Below the pieces are notes generated by a model. It did no database searches. It was not told the DNA's origin and saw nothing but the letters and a program-made list of their open reading frames with translations. The position numbers and the translations under genes were made by a program. Source: Coxiella endosymbiont of Amblyomma sculptum (GTDB taxonomy: Bacteria; Pseudomonadota; Gammaproteobacteria; Coxiellales; Coxiellaceae). Taken from it: a stretch of DNA of 64,000 nt. Where the stretch lies: the NCBI RefSeq assembly GCF_009883795.1, contig NZ_CP033868.1, positions 238,501 through 302,500 on the forward strand, written 5' to 3'. Shown here piece after piece: positions 1-9,538 of this stretch (position 1 is its first letter; each line of letters starts with the position of its first letter).

Positions 1-7
1 AAGTCAT

Positions 8-613
8 TTATCCGCCAACAAAATATTTCAATAGAGTGGTTAATCTTCCCGCTTGAACAAAAATTCCTGAAAACTGAGATCGGTAGTTTTGTACTATACC
101 TTTGATATTGAAATTACAAATTTTCCATTGGCCTTTTTCATTGATTAAACTGTACCTGATAGGAACTTGTTGGCCGTTTTGACAAATGATAACACCTTCT
201 ACAGTCACTTCTTTCTGGTTATCCATTTTACTAGAGATTCGAATTGGTTGAAACCTAATGTGATTCTTATCATAAGAAGTCAATATTGTCGAATAGATTG
301 CAACGACTAATTTTTTTAGTTCCCAAATAAATAATTTTCTTTGTACAGCAGTAGCCATTTGCCAATAGCGACGACCAACAATGGAGATAACCACTCGGTC
401 CATATCAATATAAGGAATTAATTTTCGATCGACGAATTGGCTGATTAATTTTGGGTTTTTTACTAATTGCAACCGGTTCTGTTGCAAGTCAGCTATCATC
501 TTGTCTACAATATTTTGTAGAGAAATGAAGGACAATACATTTCTTGAAAAGAAAACACAGAGTATTAGTGCGATAAACACAAGATTTTTAATTAGTCTCT
601 TTAAGAGAATCAC
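8..613 (-). CDS. mlaC: MlaC-type periplasmic phospholipid-binding protein
   Basis: Soluble periplasmic lipid shuttle of the Mla (Ttg2) system, which carries phospholipid between the outer-membrane MlaA complex and the inner-membrane MlaFEDB ABC transporter. The 201-residue product has an N-terminal hydrophobic segment (about residues 9-28) usable as a signal peptide, followed by the helical/beta MlaC domain with the typical segment RRYWQMATAVQRKLF. Length matches the family. The start is GTG, preceded by AGGA at good spacing. The gene is complete at the left edge of the window. mlaD, mlaE and mlaF normally lie immediately upstream, but the next 1.47 kb has no such gene, so mlaC looks orphaned here. 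Family assignment is from overall sequence character; a Ttg2D/toluene-tolerance label would be equivalent. Confidence 0.8.
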   Translation of the reverse strand: MILLKRLIKNLVFIALILCVFFSRNVLSFISLQNIVDKMIADLQQNRLQLVKNPKLISQFVDRKLIPYIDMDRVVISIVGRRYWQMATAVQRKLFIWELKKLVVAIYSTILTSYDKNHIRFQPIRISSKMDNQKEVTVEGVIICQNGQQVPIRYSLINEKGQWKICNFNIKGIVQNYRSQFSGIFVQAGRLTTLLKYFVGG

Positions 614-1991
614 AACGGTTCCTGATTCTGTCGATAGCTAAGACACTTGAAAGCTATTCTCAATACTTTTCTGTTTTGAGACTTTCCTAAATAAATTTTT
701 TTGTCCACTCAGAGAGTATCTCGATACAGTTTCTTACTTGGGTCCCGTAGTAGTAGTAACAAAGGCAATGTTCCACGAGTTGTATTGTGAATTGATCGTA
801 ATTAAAGATAAGATTTATTTTATTTAGAAAACAACCAAATCTCATGCAAAAACATTCGCAAAAGCCATATGCATGTAAGAACTTTATTAATAATACCGGA
901 ACTCATACGGCGATTCATTAGTATTGAGAGAAATTGAGGAATTCTTTTGTATTAGAAAGTCCTGTTAGTCTCTAGACAGGTAAAATCGAAAAAATCGAAA
1001 TTGTATATTGAGAAAAAATTTAGATACTTCGTCTTTCCAGTTCATCTTCTTCCCAGCGCATCTTACGTCCATCCGGAAAAGAAGGTTCCATGATTGCTAT
1101 GTCACTCTTCTACAGTTTTGTACTCTTTTCTGGTATAACTCTCGAAGAGAGTTAATATCTTTCTGATCGAAAAACTAGAGATTTTCTCATTTTCTTCATT
1201 TCTACCGGAATGTCTACAACGTGTAAAGATCCGCGATGAGGGTTACCTCATAGAATTACTTATCGTAAATCGCTACTGCGACATTGGTTACAAGAAGATT
1301 TTTCTTACTTAAAGTTGAAATTTTATATACGATCGATTATCGATTGAGGACTAATCTATAAAGTCCTAATTAGATACAAGAAAAAGTTACAATTGCTGAT
1401 CGGATACAAAATGTATTGTATTTAAAATCATCTTAGAAAAGTTGGTTATTGTTATCTAAACTTTCAGTAGCGGTGTTTAAAAAAGTTAGGGTGTAGAAAA
1501 AAATAATCTCTCTTTTTGTAAACAGGACAGACAATTTACGTGTTATTGGGGCTGTACACGCAAAACTCTTACGAGTTTCGGATAAATGTTTTTATTTATA
1601 AGAAATTTGTAATTTCAGTTACGATCAATTGTGTTGATTTGTTGTAAATAGAAACACTGAAATTTTTAATTTTGGCTATTCTTGGTTTGCAAAACAATAC
1701 AACAATGTTCATTTTTATCACGGAAATATTTTGTAGTGGGAGACAATTACACTTCCGAGTTAAAATGTTTTCACGAAAACAATCGGAGAGATAACCAGAC
1801 AGTCGGCAGTCTGCAACCATTATAGTTTCTTCTTTGAAAAGTTTAGGTTTTCTTATAAGAATTTCTCTTGTGTTATTTTCTTTTAAACTAAAAAAATATT
1901 GAATGGTCGCTCATAGTGTGTTCCAATTTATTCTGGAAGACACATATAACCTACAAGAACGTAAATTGACCTTTTTTGTGAATTCTTGGTA

Positions 1992-2009
1992 TGCATTTAT
2001 CGAAATGCA
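1992..2009. repeat. Perfect 7-bp inverted repeat upstream of hprK
   Basis: TGCATTT and AAATGCA arms with a four-base ATCG loop, followed by a run of C. It sits about 30 bp upstream of the hprK promoter-like hexamers. It could be an operator or the stem of a lost gene's terminator; no U-tract follows on either side. Confidence 0.4.
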
Positions 2010-2037
2010 CCCCCACATCGTATATGGTAAAAACGGA

Positions 2038-2067
2038 TTGTCAAAGCCTATAAAATAGATTTATAAG
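2038..2067 (+). promoter_or_regulatory. Putative sigma-70 promoter of hprK-HPr
   Basis: TTGTCA at 2038-2043 and TATAAG at 2062-2067 are separated by 18 bp. This would start transcription near 2074, shortly before the hprK start codons. Based on consensus match only. Confidence 0.4.
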
Positions 2068-2114
2068 TTTTATAAAAAACAACAATTTTGTACGATACAA
2101 GAAGAGTTGAGCAA

Positions 2115-2615
2115 ATGAAAAATTTAGAATACAAATATAGTGATCGTACCGCTCTACACGCTAATTTTGTTGTTGTTAAAAAATTAGGTGTTTTAATTAT
2201 GGGTAATCCTTCTATTGGAAAAAGCGAATTGACTCTTTCTTTGTTAGATCGCGGACATCAAATGGTTTGTGATGATGTAGTGGATATTACTTATAAGGAT
2301 AACCAATTAATCGGTAGTTGTCCTTCTATTTCCTACGGGTATATTTTAATTTCAGGTATCGGAATAATCCATGTACCAAAGTTCTTTGGACCAAATTCCA
2401 TTGTTTCACAATATGGAATTAGCCTAATAATTAAACTGATCAAACACGAGAAGAATCGTGTGATTGCAGACCTTTTCAATCCTATTTCTCAAAAAGAAAA
2501 AATACTAGACACTACAGTGCCTAGTATTATGTTTCCTATCTCCCGTCGAAGAGGAAATTTGCCCCTTCTGATAGAAATGCTTATACGCAACCAAAATTTA
2601 AAAATGAAGTGTTAA
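2115..2615 (+). CDS. hprK: HPr kinase/phosphorylase, short catalytic-domain form
   Basis: Phosphorylates and dephosphorylates a serine of HPr. The product is essentially only the C-terminal catalytic domain of HprK (about 166 residues against roughly 310 in Gram-positive enzymes), as in proteobacterial short forms. The P-loop GNPSIGKSE is near residue 30, followed by the acidic pair VCDDVV and the signature-like stretch SGIGIIHVPKFFG. The ATG at 2115 is chosen because GAAGAG lies just upstream; a TTG at 2088 would add nine residues. It is followed directly by its substrate HPr, so the two form an operon. In the usual P-loop (GxSGIGKS) the residue before Ile is Gly and here it is Ser, but the Lys and Ser needed for nucleotide binding remain. 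Targets other than HPr are not suggested by the neighbourhood. Confidence 0.85.
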   Translation: MKNLEYKYSDRTALHANFVVVKKLGVLIMGNPSIGKSELTLSLLDRGHQMVCDDVVDITYKDNQLIGSCPSISYGYILISGIGIIHVPKFFGPNSIVSQYGISLIIKLIKHEKNRVIADLFNPISQKEKILDTTVPSIMFPISRRRGNLPLLIEMLIRNQNLKMKC

Positions 2616-2629
2616 AAGAAACAATTTTT

Positions 2630-2902
2630 ATGGTTCTCAAAAAAAAAACAAAAATTATTAATAAATTGGGTCTACACGCTCGGGCAGCCATAAAACTTAC
2701 TAACGTAGCGTCTTGTTATCAAAGCACAATTTTAGTGCATTATAACAATCGTGTAGTCAATGCTAAAAGTCTCATGTGTCTTATGGTTCTTGCTGTCAAT
2801 TGTGGTTCCGAAATTGAGCTTATTGTCACAGGGGAGGACGAAAGAGAAGCTATGGGGGCAATCGAAGATTTGATTAGAAATCGATTCGGTGAGGAAGAGT
2901 AA
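2630..2902 (+). CDS. ptsH: HPr / NPr phosphocarrier protein
   Basis: Small HPr-fold phosphocarrier (90 residues). The active-site histidine lies in NKLGLHARAA and the regulatory serine region in AKSLMCLMVLA, so both the PTS phosphorylation site and the site used by HprK are present. The alanine-rich HARAA context is closer to NPr/Gram-negative forms than to sugar-PTS HPr. The ATG at 2630 fits the family length; an upstream GTG at 2609 overlapping hprK is the alternative. No enzyme I or EII gene is in the window, so the role is likely regulatory, inferred from its pairing with hprK. It could equally be named npr/ptsO. Confidence 0.85.
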   Translation: MVLKKKTKIINKLGLHARAAIKLTNVASCYQSTILVHYNNRVVNAKSLMCLMVLAVNCGSEIELIVTGEDEREAMGAIEDLIRNRFGEEE

Positions 2903-3069
2903 ATAATTGTTGTTCTTCGCGGTCTATTCCATTGTTATTGCTAGTTGCGTTCTAAATAGCGAACGTTATAGAATCAACTTTACGAGATTCGTTTTCCAAA
3001 TTTATTACATAACCACCACAAAATTCGGGAGAGAGACAATCCTAAAATTGCAAGATTTCTACTTTGTAG

Positions 3070-4410
3070 CTATTTTCCCGCAATTGTCATTTGTTCTATT
3101 AATATCGATCCGGTTTTTATATTGCCACGATGATCGACATCGTTAGCCACCGCTTGGATATTTTCGAACATTTCTCGCAAATTTCCTGAAATTACAATCT
3201 CTTCAACTGGATGTTGAATCATTCCGTTTTCAATCCAATAACCAAAAGCGCCTCTCGAATAATTGCCTGTTAATAAATTATCAACACCTTGATTCATCAA
3301 TTCAGTGACAAAAAGTCCTGTTTGCATTTCTGCAAACAAATCGCCCAAACTCTTATTACCGGTAGTTATGAATAAATTAAAAACACCACCTGAGTTTCCT
3401 GTTGTTTTCATTCCTAATTTTCTTGCAGAGTACGTATCTAAAACATAGTGCATTAATACTCCATTCTGCACAAAATTCATTTTTTTCGTCTTAACACCTA
3501 TACGATCGAAAGGCATGCTACCAAATTCTTCCAACAAATGTGGTTCTTGGTAAACAGAACTAAACTCAGGAAAAATTTTTCGATTTAGATGATCGCATAA
3601 AAAAGAAGTCTTACGATATATGTTTCTGCCTTGAATGGAGGAAACAAATAACTTTAATAGCCCTTTTGCGATCGGTGCATGAAAAATAATAGGACAGCAA
3701 CGCGTTCTTATTTTTTTGGCTCCCAATCGGTGAATTGTTTTTTCTGCCACACGTTGAGCGAGAACATTAATAGGTAACAATTTATCGGGATTACGCGCTA
3801 TCGTGTAGTCGTAATCGCGTTGCATCTGACCGTATTGTTCAGCAACTAAACTACAACTTATGCTGTGAATTGTAGAAGGGTAATAACCTAAGAACTCATG
3901 GGAATTGGTATAGATTCTAAAAGAATTATATGTATTTACTACAACACCGTCAGAATTTTTAATTCGAAAGTCATACTTCCGCGCGGCTGTTTCGCACTTT
4001 ACAGCAAGATTGATTGCTTCTTCGGGAGAAGATAACCATGGATGAGCAAGTCTTAGATTGGGGTAGTTCATAGCCATTTCTCTTGAATCTTCTAATCCGG
4101 TGCAACGATCTGCTTGAGTAAATTGAGAAATGACACAAGCCTTATCGAAAGCAAACTTCATTTTTGTAAGAGATAAATCGGAAATGCTTGCGCTACCCAC
4201 ATGCTGTTGATGATAAACTGTGATATTCAGAGAGTTTTCTTGGTGATGCTCAATAGTCTCTACCCTTCCCAAACGAACTCCTACCGAAAAGCCTCTGTTT
4301 ATGTTTACGCTAATTTCGACTTGATCTACTCTCTTCCTTGCGTAATCTAAGAGAAGCAAAAGGTCGGACTGTAGTTTTTTCTGAGTTTTTTTGCAGAAAT
4401 AAACCGCCAT
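3070..4410 (-). CDS. pmbA: PmbA/TldE metalloprotease-family protein
   Basis: TldE subunit of the TldD/TldE protease pair, known for processing microcins and degrading the CcdA antitoxin. TldD carries the metal site (HExxxH) and PmbA is its partner lacking that motif; I see no HExxxH here either. The 446 residues equal the usual length, and the family C-terminal pattern (GNYSRGAFGYWIENG, then HPVEEIVISGNL) is intact. It starts four bases after the stop of lon and is probably co-transcribed with it. No tldD is visible in the window. Confidence 0.9.
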   Translation of the reverse strand: MAVYFCKKTQKKLQSDLLLLLDYARKRVDQVEISVNINRGFSVGVRLGRVETIEHHQENSLNITVYHQQHVGSASISDLSLTKMKFAFDKACVISQFTQADRCTGLEDSREMAMNYPNLRLAHPWLSSPEEAINLAVKCETAARKYDFRIKNSDGVVVNTYNSFRIYTNSHEFLGYYPSTIHSISCSLVAEQYGQMQRDYDYTIARNPDKLLPINVLAQRVAEKTIHRLGAKKIRTRCCPIIFHAPIAKGLLKLFVSSIQGRNIYRKTSFLCDHLNRKIFPEFSSVYQEPHLLEEFGSMPFDRIGVKTKKMNFVQNGVLMHYVLDTYSARKLGMKTTGNSGGVFNLFITTGNKSLGDLFAEMQTGLFVTELMNQGVDNLLTGNYSRGAFGYWIENGMIQHPVEEIVISGNLREMFENIQAVANDVDHRGNIKTGSILIEQMTIAGK

Positions 4411-4414
4411 ACAA

Positions 4415-6874
4415 TCAGTGTGTTCGTGTGCGACGATTTTCTTTTGGCGTTTTATCTGATGTTGCCAGTGTAGACGTTTCGAAAGAAGTTTCTTCTGGTG
4501 TGTGAATCAACGCCAATGCAAATACCTGATCGATCCATTTTACAGGATGGACTTTCAGACCATGAGTAACAGTCGTTGGAATCTCTTTCAAATCTCGTTT
4601 GTTGTCTTCCGGAAGAATCACGCATTTTATGTTTCCTCTTAGTGCGGCCAATAACTTTTCTTTTAGACCTCCAATTGGAAGTACTCCACCGCGCAAAGTG
4701 ATTTCGCCTGTCATAGCAATATCAGCTCGTACAGGGATTCTCGTAATCGCCGAAACAAGGGCTATACACATTCCAATACCAGCGCTTGGACCATCTTTTG
4801 GTGTAGCTCCTTGAGGAACATGAATGTGAAAATCATGTGTTTGAAAATAGTCATCTGGAATACCTAACCTTGTAGATCGGCTTCGTACAACTGTAGTGGC
4901 TGCATGAATTGACTCTTGCATGACGCTACCTAAACGACCAGTGTGCAAGAATTTACCTTTTCCAGGCATCACTTGAGCTTCGATTGTCAAAAGTTCACCT
5001 CCAAACTCTGTCCAAGCCAAACCTGTCACTTGTCCAATTTGGTCTTTTTCCTCGGCCGACTCGAATCGATAGCGCTTCACACCTAAATACTTTTCCAAAT
5101 TTCGGACAGTTATTCGGCGTCGTTTTCTCAAATTTTTCTTCTTAGATATTTTTTGTACTGTTAAAATTACTTTAACAACTTTTCGACACAATTTTGCAAT
5201 TTCTCTTTCCAGAGCTCGCACTCCAGCTTCTCTTGTATAATAACGAATAATTTCGTAAGTCGCGTCTTCAGAAATGAGCATCTCTTTTCCCCTTAATCCC
5301 GTTAATTTAATCTGACGCGGAATTAAATAACGCCTGGCTATATTTAATTTCTCTTTTTCTGTATAACCTGCCAAACGAATAACTTCCATTCTATCCAGTA
5401 ACGGCAATGGAATGTTAAGAGAATTTGCAGTGGCAATGAACATTACATCGGAGAGATCGTAGTCTACCTCCAGATAATGATCGCTGAATGCATGATTTTG
5501 TTCGGGATCCAAAACTTCTAAAAGAGCTGCAGCAGGATCTCCCCTGAAATCCGCCGCCATCTTATCAACTTCATCTAACATAAAAAGTGGATTGTGAACG
5601 CCAGATTTTGCCATCTTTTGAATAATCTTTCCGGGAAGTGCGCCAATGTACGTCCTGCGGTGGCCTCGGATTTCGGCTTCGTCTCGAATACCTCCTAAAG
5701 AAATTCGAACAAATTTGCGACCTGTTGCATTTGCGATTGATTGACCCAAAGAAGTTTTTCCTACTCCAGGAGGTCCTACTAAGCATAAAATAGCCCCCTT
5801 CAGTTTTCGCACACGCTGTTGTACGGCTAAGTATTCCAGAATTCGTTCCTTAACTTCTTTTAATCCATAGTGATCCGTTTCTAAAATTTCTTCGGCAAGT
5901 CGTAAATCTTTACTAATTCTGGCGCGTTTTCTCCAAGGAACTTGGATTAACCAATCTAAATAGTTTCGACTAACTGTCGCTTCTGCTGACATTGGTGGCA
6001 TCATTTTTAATTTGTTTAATTCGGATAATGCTTTGTCTCTAGCTTCTAGAGACATACCGGCTTTTTTAATTTTTTCAAGCAATTGGTGTTGTTCATCAAT
6101 AGGTCCGCCTTCTTCTAATTCGCCCAATTCTTGTTGAATGGCTTTTATCTTTTCGCTTAAGTAATATTGCCGCTGACTTTTTTCCACTTGCTGATGTACT
6201 CGACCTTGTACTCGTTTTTCCATTTCAACTAGATCTACTTCTTGAGCCAAAACTTTTTGTAAAATTTCCAATCGTTCTTTAATAGAGAGGATGGTGAGGA
6301 TCTTTTGCCGAGAATCCAATTTAATGGTCATATGAGCCGCGATACTGTCGGCTAGACGCCCTGGATCATTGATGTTTATTAAGGAAGGCAAAAGCTCTTG
6401 AGGAATTTTTTTATTTATTTTTATTAACTGCTCAAATTGGCTGAGTACGGCACGAACCAATACTTGTACTTCCATTTTGTCTCCTTGTGCCACTTCCTCT
6501 TCTTTTAAGAACTGAATCTCCGCTTGTAGATATTTTTCTCTTTTTTCCAGACGAATCAATTTTGCTCTTGCTAATCCCTCCACTAGCACCTTAACTGTGC
6601 CATCCGGCAATCGCAACATTTGCAATACGGAAGCAATCGTTCCAATTTCGTAAAGATCTTTTTGTTCAGGGGAATCATTGTTAGCATCTTTCTGTGCGAT
6701 AAGAAAAACCTTTCTGCTATCTTGCGATGACATAGCCATCTCCAACGATCCAACCGATTCAGACCGTCCTACAAACAAAGGAATCACCATATGCGGAAAC
6801 ACTACCACATCTCGCAAAGGCAAGACCGGCATTTCTATTTCTAATTCTAATTTCTCTCGTATTGTTTCTGCCAT
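4415..6874 (-). CDS. lon: ATP-dependent protease La (Lon)
   Basis: Cytosolic AAA+ serine protease that removes misfolded and short-lived regulatory proteins. The 819-residue product has the N-terminal LON substrate domain (MPVLPLRDVVVFPHM), a coiled linker, Walker A GPPGVGKTSL, Walker B FMLDEVDKM, and the proteolytic domain with catalytic serine in KDGPSAGIGM and catalytic lysine in GGLKEKLLAAL. Length is slightly above the E. coli enzyme (784) because of a charged C-terminal tail rich in Thr, Glu and Lys. It lies between clpX (97 bp upstream) and pmbA, in the widely conserved clpP-clpX-lon order. Confidence 0.97.
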   Translation of the reverse strand: MAETIREKLELEIEMPVLPLRDVVVFPHMVIPLFVGRSESVGSLEMAMSSQDSRKVFLIAQKDANNDSPEQKDLYEIGTIASVLQMLRLPDGTVKVLVEGLARAKLIRLEKREKYLQAEIQFLKEEEVAQGDKMEVQVLVRAVLSQFEQLIKINKKIPQELLPSLININDPGRLADSIAAHMTIKLDSRQKILTILSIKERLEILQKVLAQEVDLVEMEKRVQGRVHQQVEKSQRQYYLSEKIKAIQQELGELEEGGPIDEQHQLLEKIKKAGMSLEARDKALSELNKLKMMPPMSAEATVSRNYLDWLIQVPWRKRARISKDLRLAEEILETDHYGLKEVKERILEYLAVQQRVRKLKGAILCLVGPPGVGKTSLGQSIANATGRKFVRISLGGIRDEAEIRGHRRTYIGALPGKIIQKMAKSGVHNPLFMLDEVDKMAADFRGDPAAALLEVLDPEQNHAFSDHYLEVDYDLSDVMFIATANSLNIPLPLLDRMEVIRLAGYTEKEKLNIARRYLIPRQIKLTGLRGKEMLISEDATYEIIRYYTREAGVRALEREIAKLCRKVVKVILTVQKISKKKNLRKRRRITVRNLEKYLGVKRYRFESAEEKDQIGQVTGLAWTEFGGELLTIEAQVMPGKGKFLHTGRLGSVMQESIHAATTVVRSRSTRLGIPDDYFQTHDFHIHVPQGATPKDGPSAGIGMCIALVSAITRIPVRADIAMTGEITLRGGVLPIGGLKEKLLAALRGNIKCVILPEDNKRDLKEIPTTVTHGLKVHPVKWIDQVFALALIHTPEETSFETSTLATSDKTPKENRRTRTH

Positions 6875-6930
6875 ACTATGTATCTACGATGTTCTTGTTT
6901 TATTTTTTCTTAAATCTCTCTGAATATTCT

Positions 6931-6959
6931 ATTCTATCTATTCGTCCGGTGACTCTCAA
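6931..6959 (-). promoter_or_regulatory. Putative sigma-70 promoter of lon
   Basis: On the minus strand TTGAGA (6959-6954) and TAGAAT (6936-6931) are spaced by 17 bp in the clpX-lon gap. I saw no clear sigma-32 pair there. Confidence 0.35.
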
Positions 6960-6971
6960 TATTATGAAGCT

Positions 6972-8237
6972 CTATCCTACAGAAGAAACACCACCTTCTT
7001 TACTACCGCTATAAATAAAAGACGGTGGTGCCGTTTGATTGACAACAGCCGCATCGATCACCACCTTTTTTAAGTCAGAGACAGTTGGAAGCTCATACAT
7101 CAAATCTAATAACGTGTGTTCTACAATAGAGCGCAAACCTCGCGCTCCTACCTTTCTTTGAATTGCCTTCTTGGCAATTTGCCTCAAAGCATCTTCCTGA
7201 AAAGAAATTTCTACACCTTCTAGTTCAAACAATTTACGATATTGCTTGGCTAGGGCATTTTTCGGTTCCGTTAAAATACGCACCAAAGCGTTTTCATCCA
7301 ATTCCTCCAAAGTAGCGATGACGGGTAATCGTCCAACAAATTCTGGGATCAAACCGAACTTAATTAAATCTTCCGGTTCTGTTTGTTTAATCAATTTTGA
7401 AACGTTTGTAAAAGCGTCATTTATACGTATCTCTGCAGAAAAACCGATACTGCTTTTTCCTATACGATATTGAATAATTTTATGCAAGTCGGAAAACGCC
7501 CCTCCACAGATAAACAAAATATTGGACGTATCTACTTGTAGATACTCTTGTTGTGGATGTTTTCGTCCTCCTTGAGGAGGAATTGAAGCGACTGTGCCTT
7601 CGATTAATTTTAGTAAGGCTTGCTGTACTCCTTCGCCAGAAACGTCGCGAGTCAACGATGGACTGTCTGCCTTTCGGGCAATTTTATCGATTTCGTCAAT
7701 ATAGATAATTCCGGTTTTTGCTTTTTCAATATCGTAACTGCATTTCTGCAATAGTTTTTGGACAATGTTTTCCACATCCTCACCAACATACCCCGCTTCG
7801 GTTAATGTAGTGGCATCCGCAATAGCAAAAGGAACATCTAATATCTTCGCTAGTGTTTGGGCTAGAAGAGTCTTTCCAGAACCTGTTGGACCGATTAAAA
7901 GAATATTGCTTTTGTCGATTTCGACACCATCATAAACACTATCGTGTAGTCCTAATCGTTTGTAGTGGTTATATACAGCCACAGATAATACCTTCTTGGC
8001 AAAATCCTGTCCGACAATATGCTCGTCTAGCAATCGATCAATTTCTTCCGGAGTTGGAGGTTTTTTTTGTATATCGACAGATTGGACAATTTCTTCCTCA
8101 CGAAGAATATCGTTGCATAAATCTATACATTCGTTACACACAAAAACACCTGGACCCGCAATCAATTTTCGAACTTGGTGCTGACTCTTTCCACAAAATG
8201 AACAATATAAAATTTTCGATTTCTCTTCTTCACCCAT
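6972..8237 (-). CDS. clpX: ClpX unfoldase subunit of ClpXP
   Basis: AAA+ hexamer that recognises, unfolds and threads substrates into ClpP. The N-terminal zinc-binding domain is intact (CSFCG near residue 11 and CNECIDLC near residue 34). Walker A is [11 protein letters not shown], Walker [11 protein letters not shown], and the sensor/arginine-finger region follows. An IGFSAEIR segment stands near where the IGF-type ClpP-docking loop is expected. At 421 residues it is the normal length. It lies 55 bp downstream of clpP. Confidence 0.97.
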   Translation of the reverse strand: MGEEEKSKILYCSFCGKSQHQVRKLIAGPGVFVCNECIDLCNDILREEEIVQSVDIQKKPPTPEEIDRLLDEHIVGQDFAKKVLSVAVYNHYKRLGLHDSVYDGVEIDKSNILLIGPTGSGKTLLAQTLAKILDVPFAIADATTLTEAGYVGEDVENIVQKLLQKCSYDIEKAKTGIIYIDEIDKIARKADSPSLTRDVSGEGVQQALLKLIEGTVASIPPQGGRKHPQQEYLQVDTSNILFICGGAFSDLHKIIQYRIGKSSIGFSAEIRINDAFTNVSKLIKQTEPEDLIKFGLIPEFVGRLPVIATLEELDENALVRILTEPKNALAKQYRKLFELEGVEISFQEDALRQIAKKAIQRKVGARGLRSIVEHTLLDLMYELPTVSDLKKVVIDAAVVNQTAPPSFIYSGSKEGGVSSVG

Positions 8238-8292
8238 ACATGGCCTCGCTACCCCATTCTGACATGGGGATCAAAACTACTTATTTCAATGT

Positions 8293-8895
8293 TTAGAGTT
8301 GTGTTCCTTCTCGTTCCTCCGTAATTATCGAATCAATTAAACCGTACTCTAGAGCTTCTTTTGGAGTCAAAAAATAATCGCGATTGGTATCCTTTTCAAT
8401 TGTTTTAAAGCTTTTTCCTGTGTGTCTCGCCAAAATTTCCGTTAACTGATTGCTTACTCGCTTCGTTTGGTTGGCGTGGATTTGAATATCAGTTCCTTGT
8501 CCTTGATACTCTCCAAGAACTTGGTGAATCATCATCGTAGAATGCGGTAGGCATTGTCTCTTACCACAAGAACCTGCCGCAAGAAGTAAAGCAGCAGCGC
8601 TGGCTGCTTGACCGAAGCACAAAGTACGTACGTCACATTTCACAAACTGTATAGTGTCATAAATTGCCATTGTTGAACTTACAGATCCTCCTGGAGAATT
8701 TATGTAAAGATTAATTTCTTTCAAAGGATTTTCTGATTCTAAAAAGAGCATTTGTGCAATAACCAAATTGGCCATATAGTCTTCAATTTGACCGATCAGA
8801 AAAACGATTCGATCTTTTAGGAGACGCGAATAAATATCGTAAGCACGTTCTCCTCTTGCAGTCTGTTCAATCACCATTGGAATTAAGACATTCAT
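8293..8895 (-). CDS. clpP: ClpP proteolytic subunit
   Basis: Tetradecameric serine peptidase of ClpXP. The catalytic triad can be placed: Ser in [14 protein letters not shown], His in [14 protein letters not shown], and Asp in EYGLIDSI. The usual QAASMGA is QAASAAA here, a small change beside the active serine that keeps the serine. 200 residues is full length. The ATG is preceded by a strong AAAGAGG. Immediately upstream is the eroded trigger-factor gene, so clpP must be transcribed from within that relic. Confidence 0.96.
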   Translation of the reverse strand: MNVLIPMVIEQTARGERAYDIYSRLLKDRIVFLIGQIEDYMANLVIAQMLFLESENPLKEINLYINSPGGSVSSTMAIYDTIQFVKCDVRTLCFGQAASAAALLLAAGSCGKRQCLPHSTMMIHQVLGEYQGQGTDIQIHANQTKRVSNQLTEILARHTGKSFKTIEKDTNRDYFLTPKEALEYGLIDSIITEEREGTQL

Positions 8896-8921
8896 TAGAC
8901 GACCTCTTTATTGTGTTCTTG

Positions 8922-9440
8922 TTAGAGCGTTTCTTTGTACGATACATTCATTCGTCGTTCTTCAATTTCAATGTTTGCTTGGAAGAAAAATCGACGATAT
9001 TGCGAGAACAATCATCTTCTTCTTGCGAAAATGAAGATGGTTCTGTTCAGATTTAGAGATGAAGAAAATCCATTTTTCTTGGTCTGTAGTGTTGTTTAAA
9101 TAAATCTGGCTTTGCATTATAACGTTCAATTGTTCGGCAAATAGTGTACGCGCTGCAAACGTTCTTACTTGTACAAATGGAATTTTCAAAAGCAGTTGTT
9201 CAACTTGTTTGAGTTTTTCGATTCCTTAATTTTCCGATCTCTATATAAGTTCAGAAGAAGTTTTTGCCAAGTTTAAAATTGGTTTTTTGCTCTAGTGGCT
9301 TTGTTTTCAAAGACACAAACTTTCTTGATTTTTTCCACCGTGATTGTCGATGTTATTCCAATACTTCCGGTTAGTATACGATACCTTTTCATTTTCTATT
9401 TCTGTTTTAACTTCTGATTCTTTAACGTTTCTAAAATTAG
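8922..9440 (-). pseudogene. tig: Trigger factor (tig) relic
   Basis: In the place where tig precedes clpP, the minus strand keeps broken pieces in the right order. Near the far end is an N-terminal-like stretch (STITVEKIKK), then ARTLFAEQLNVIMQSQI, resembling the conserved LGLLLAEVI helix region near the C-terminus. Last is NIVD, a frameshift, then QANIEIEERRMNVSY before a TAA at 8924-8922, resembling the normal tig C-terminus. Most of the roughly 430-residue protein is gone and frames change several times. Identification rests on order and these short matches. Confidence 0.65.
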
Positions 9441-9455
9441 GGCAGACAATATGGA

Positions 9456-9538
9456 TGCGAGAGGAGAGATTTGAACTCTCACAGGAATTTTCCTACCGGA
9501 CCCTAAATCCAGCGCGTCTACCATTTCGCCACTCTCGC
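9456..9538 (-). tRNA. tRNA-Leu(UAG)
   Basis: Class II tRNA of 83 nt. The acceptor stem GCGAGAG/CTCTCGC, a variable arm and the T-loop GTTCAAATC are visible. The anticodon stem CTGGA/TCCGG encloses TTTAGGG, giving anticodon TAG, which reads CUN leucine codons. The 3' CCA is not encoded (discriminator A is followed by TCC). It stands just upstream of the tig relic. Confidence 0.95.

Larger units (their letters stand above)
614..2087. other. Long gene-poor stretch, probably decayed genes
   Basis: No reading frame here looks like a complete gene. By position, mlaD/mlaE/mlaF remains would be expected on the minus strand, but I could not match any piece to them. One short minus-strand frame (about 1031-1102) encodes a charged peptide beginning MEPSFPDGRK and ending ELERRSI before TAA; it reads like the tail of a lost gene but I do not recognise it. 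A 74-codon frame at 1596-1820 has no family character. A perfect inverted repeat and a promoter-like pair lie near the right end. Confidence 0.6.

Noticed and set aside
1596..1820. 74-codon minus-strand frame
   Set aside because: No similarity recognised, no Shine-Dalgarno, composition like neighbouring non-coding sequence.
2907..3146. 79-codon plus-strand frame after HPr
   Set aside because: It overlaps the well-supported pmbA gene on the other strand and has no family character; its hydrophobic start is just A+T-rich sequence.
7853..8296. 147-codon plus-strand frame over clpX
   Set aside because: Antisense shadow of the conserved clpX coding sequence.
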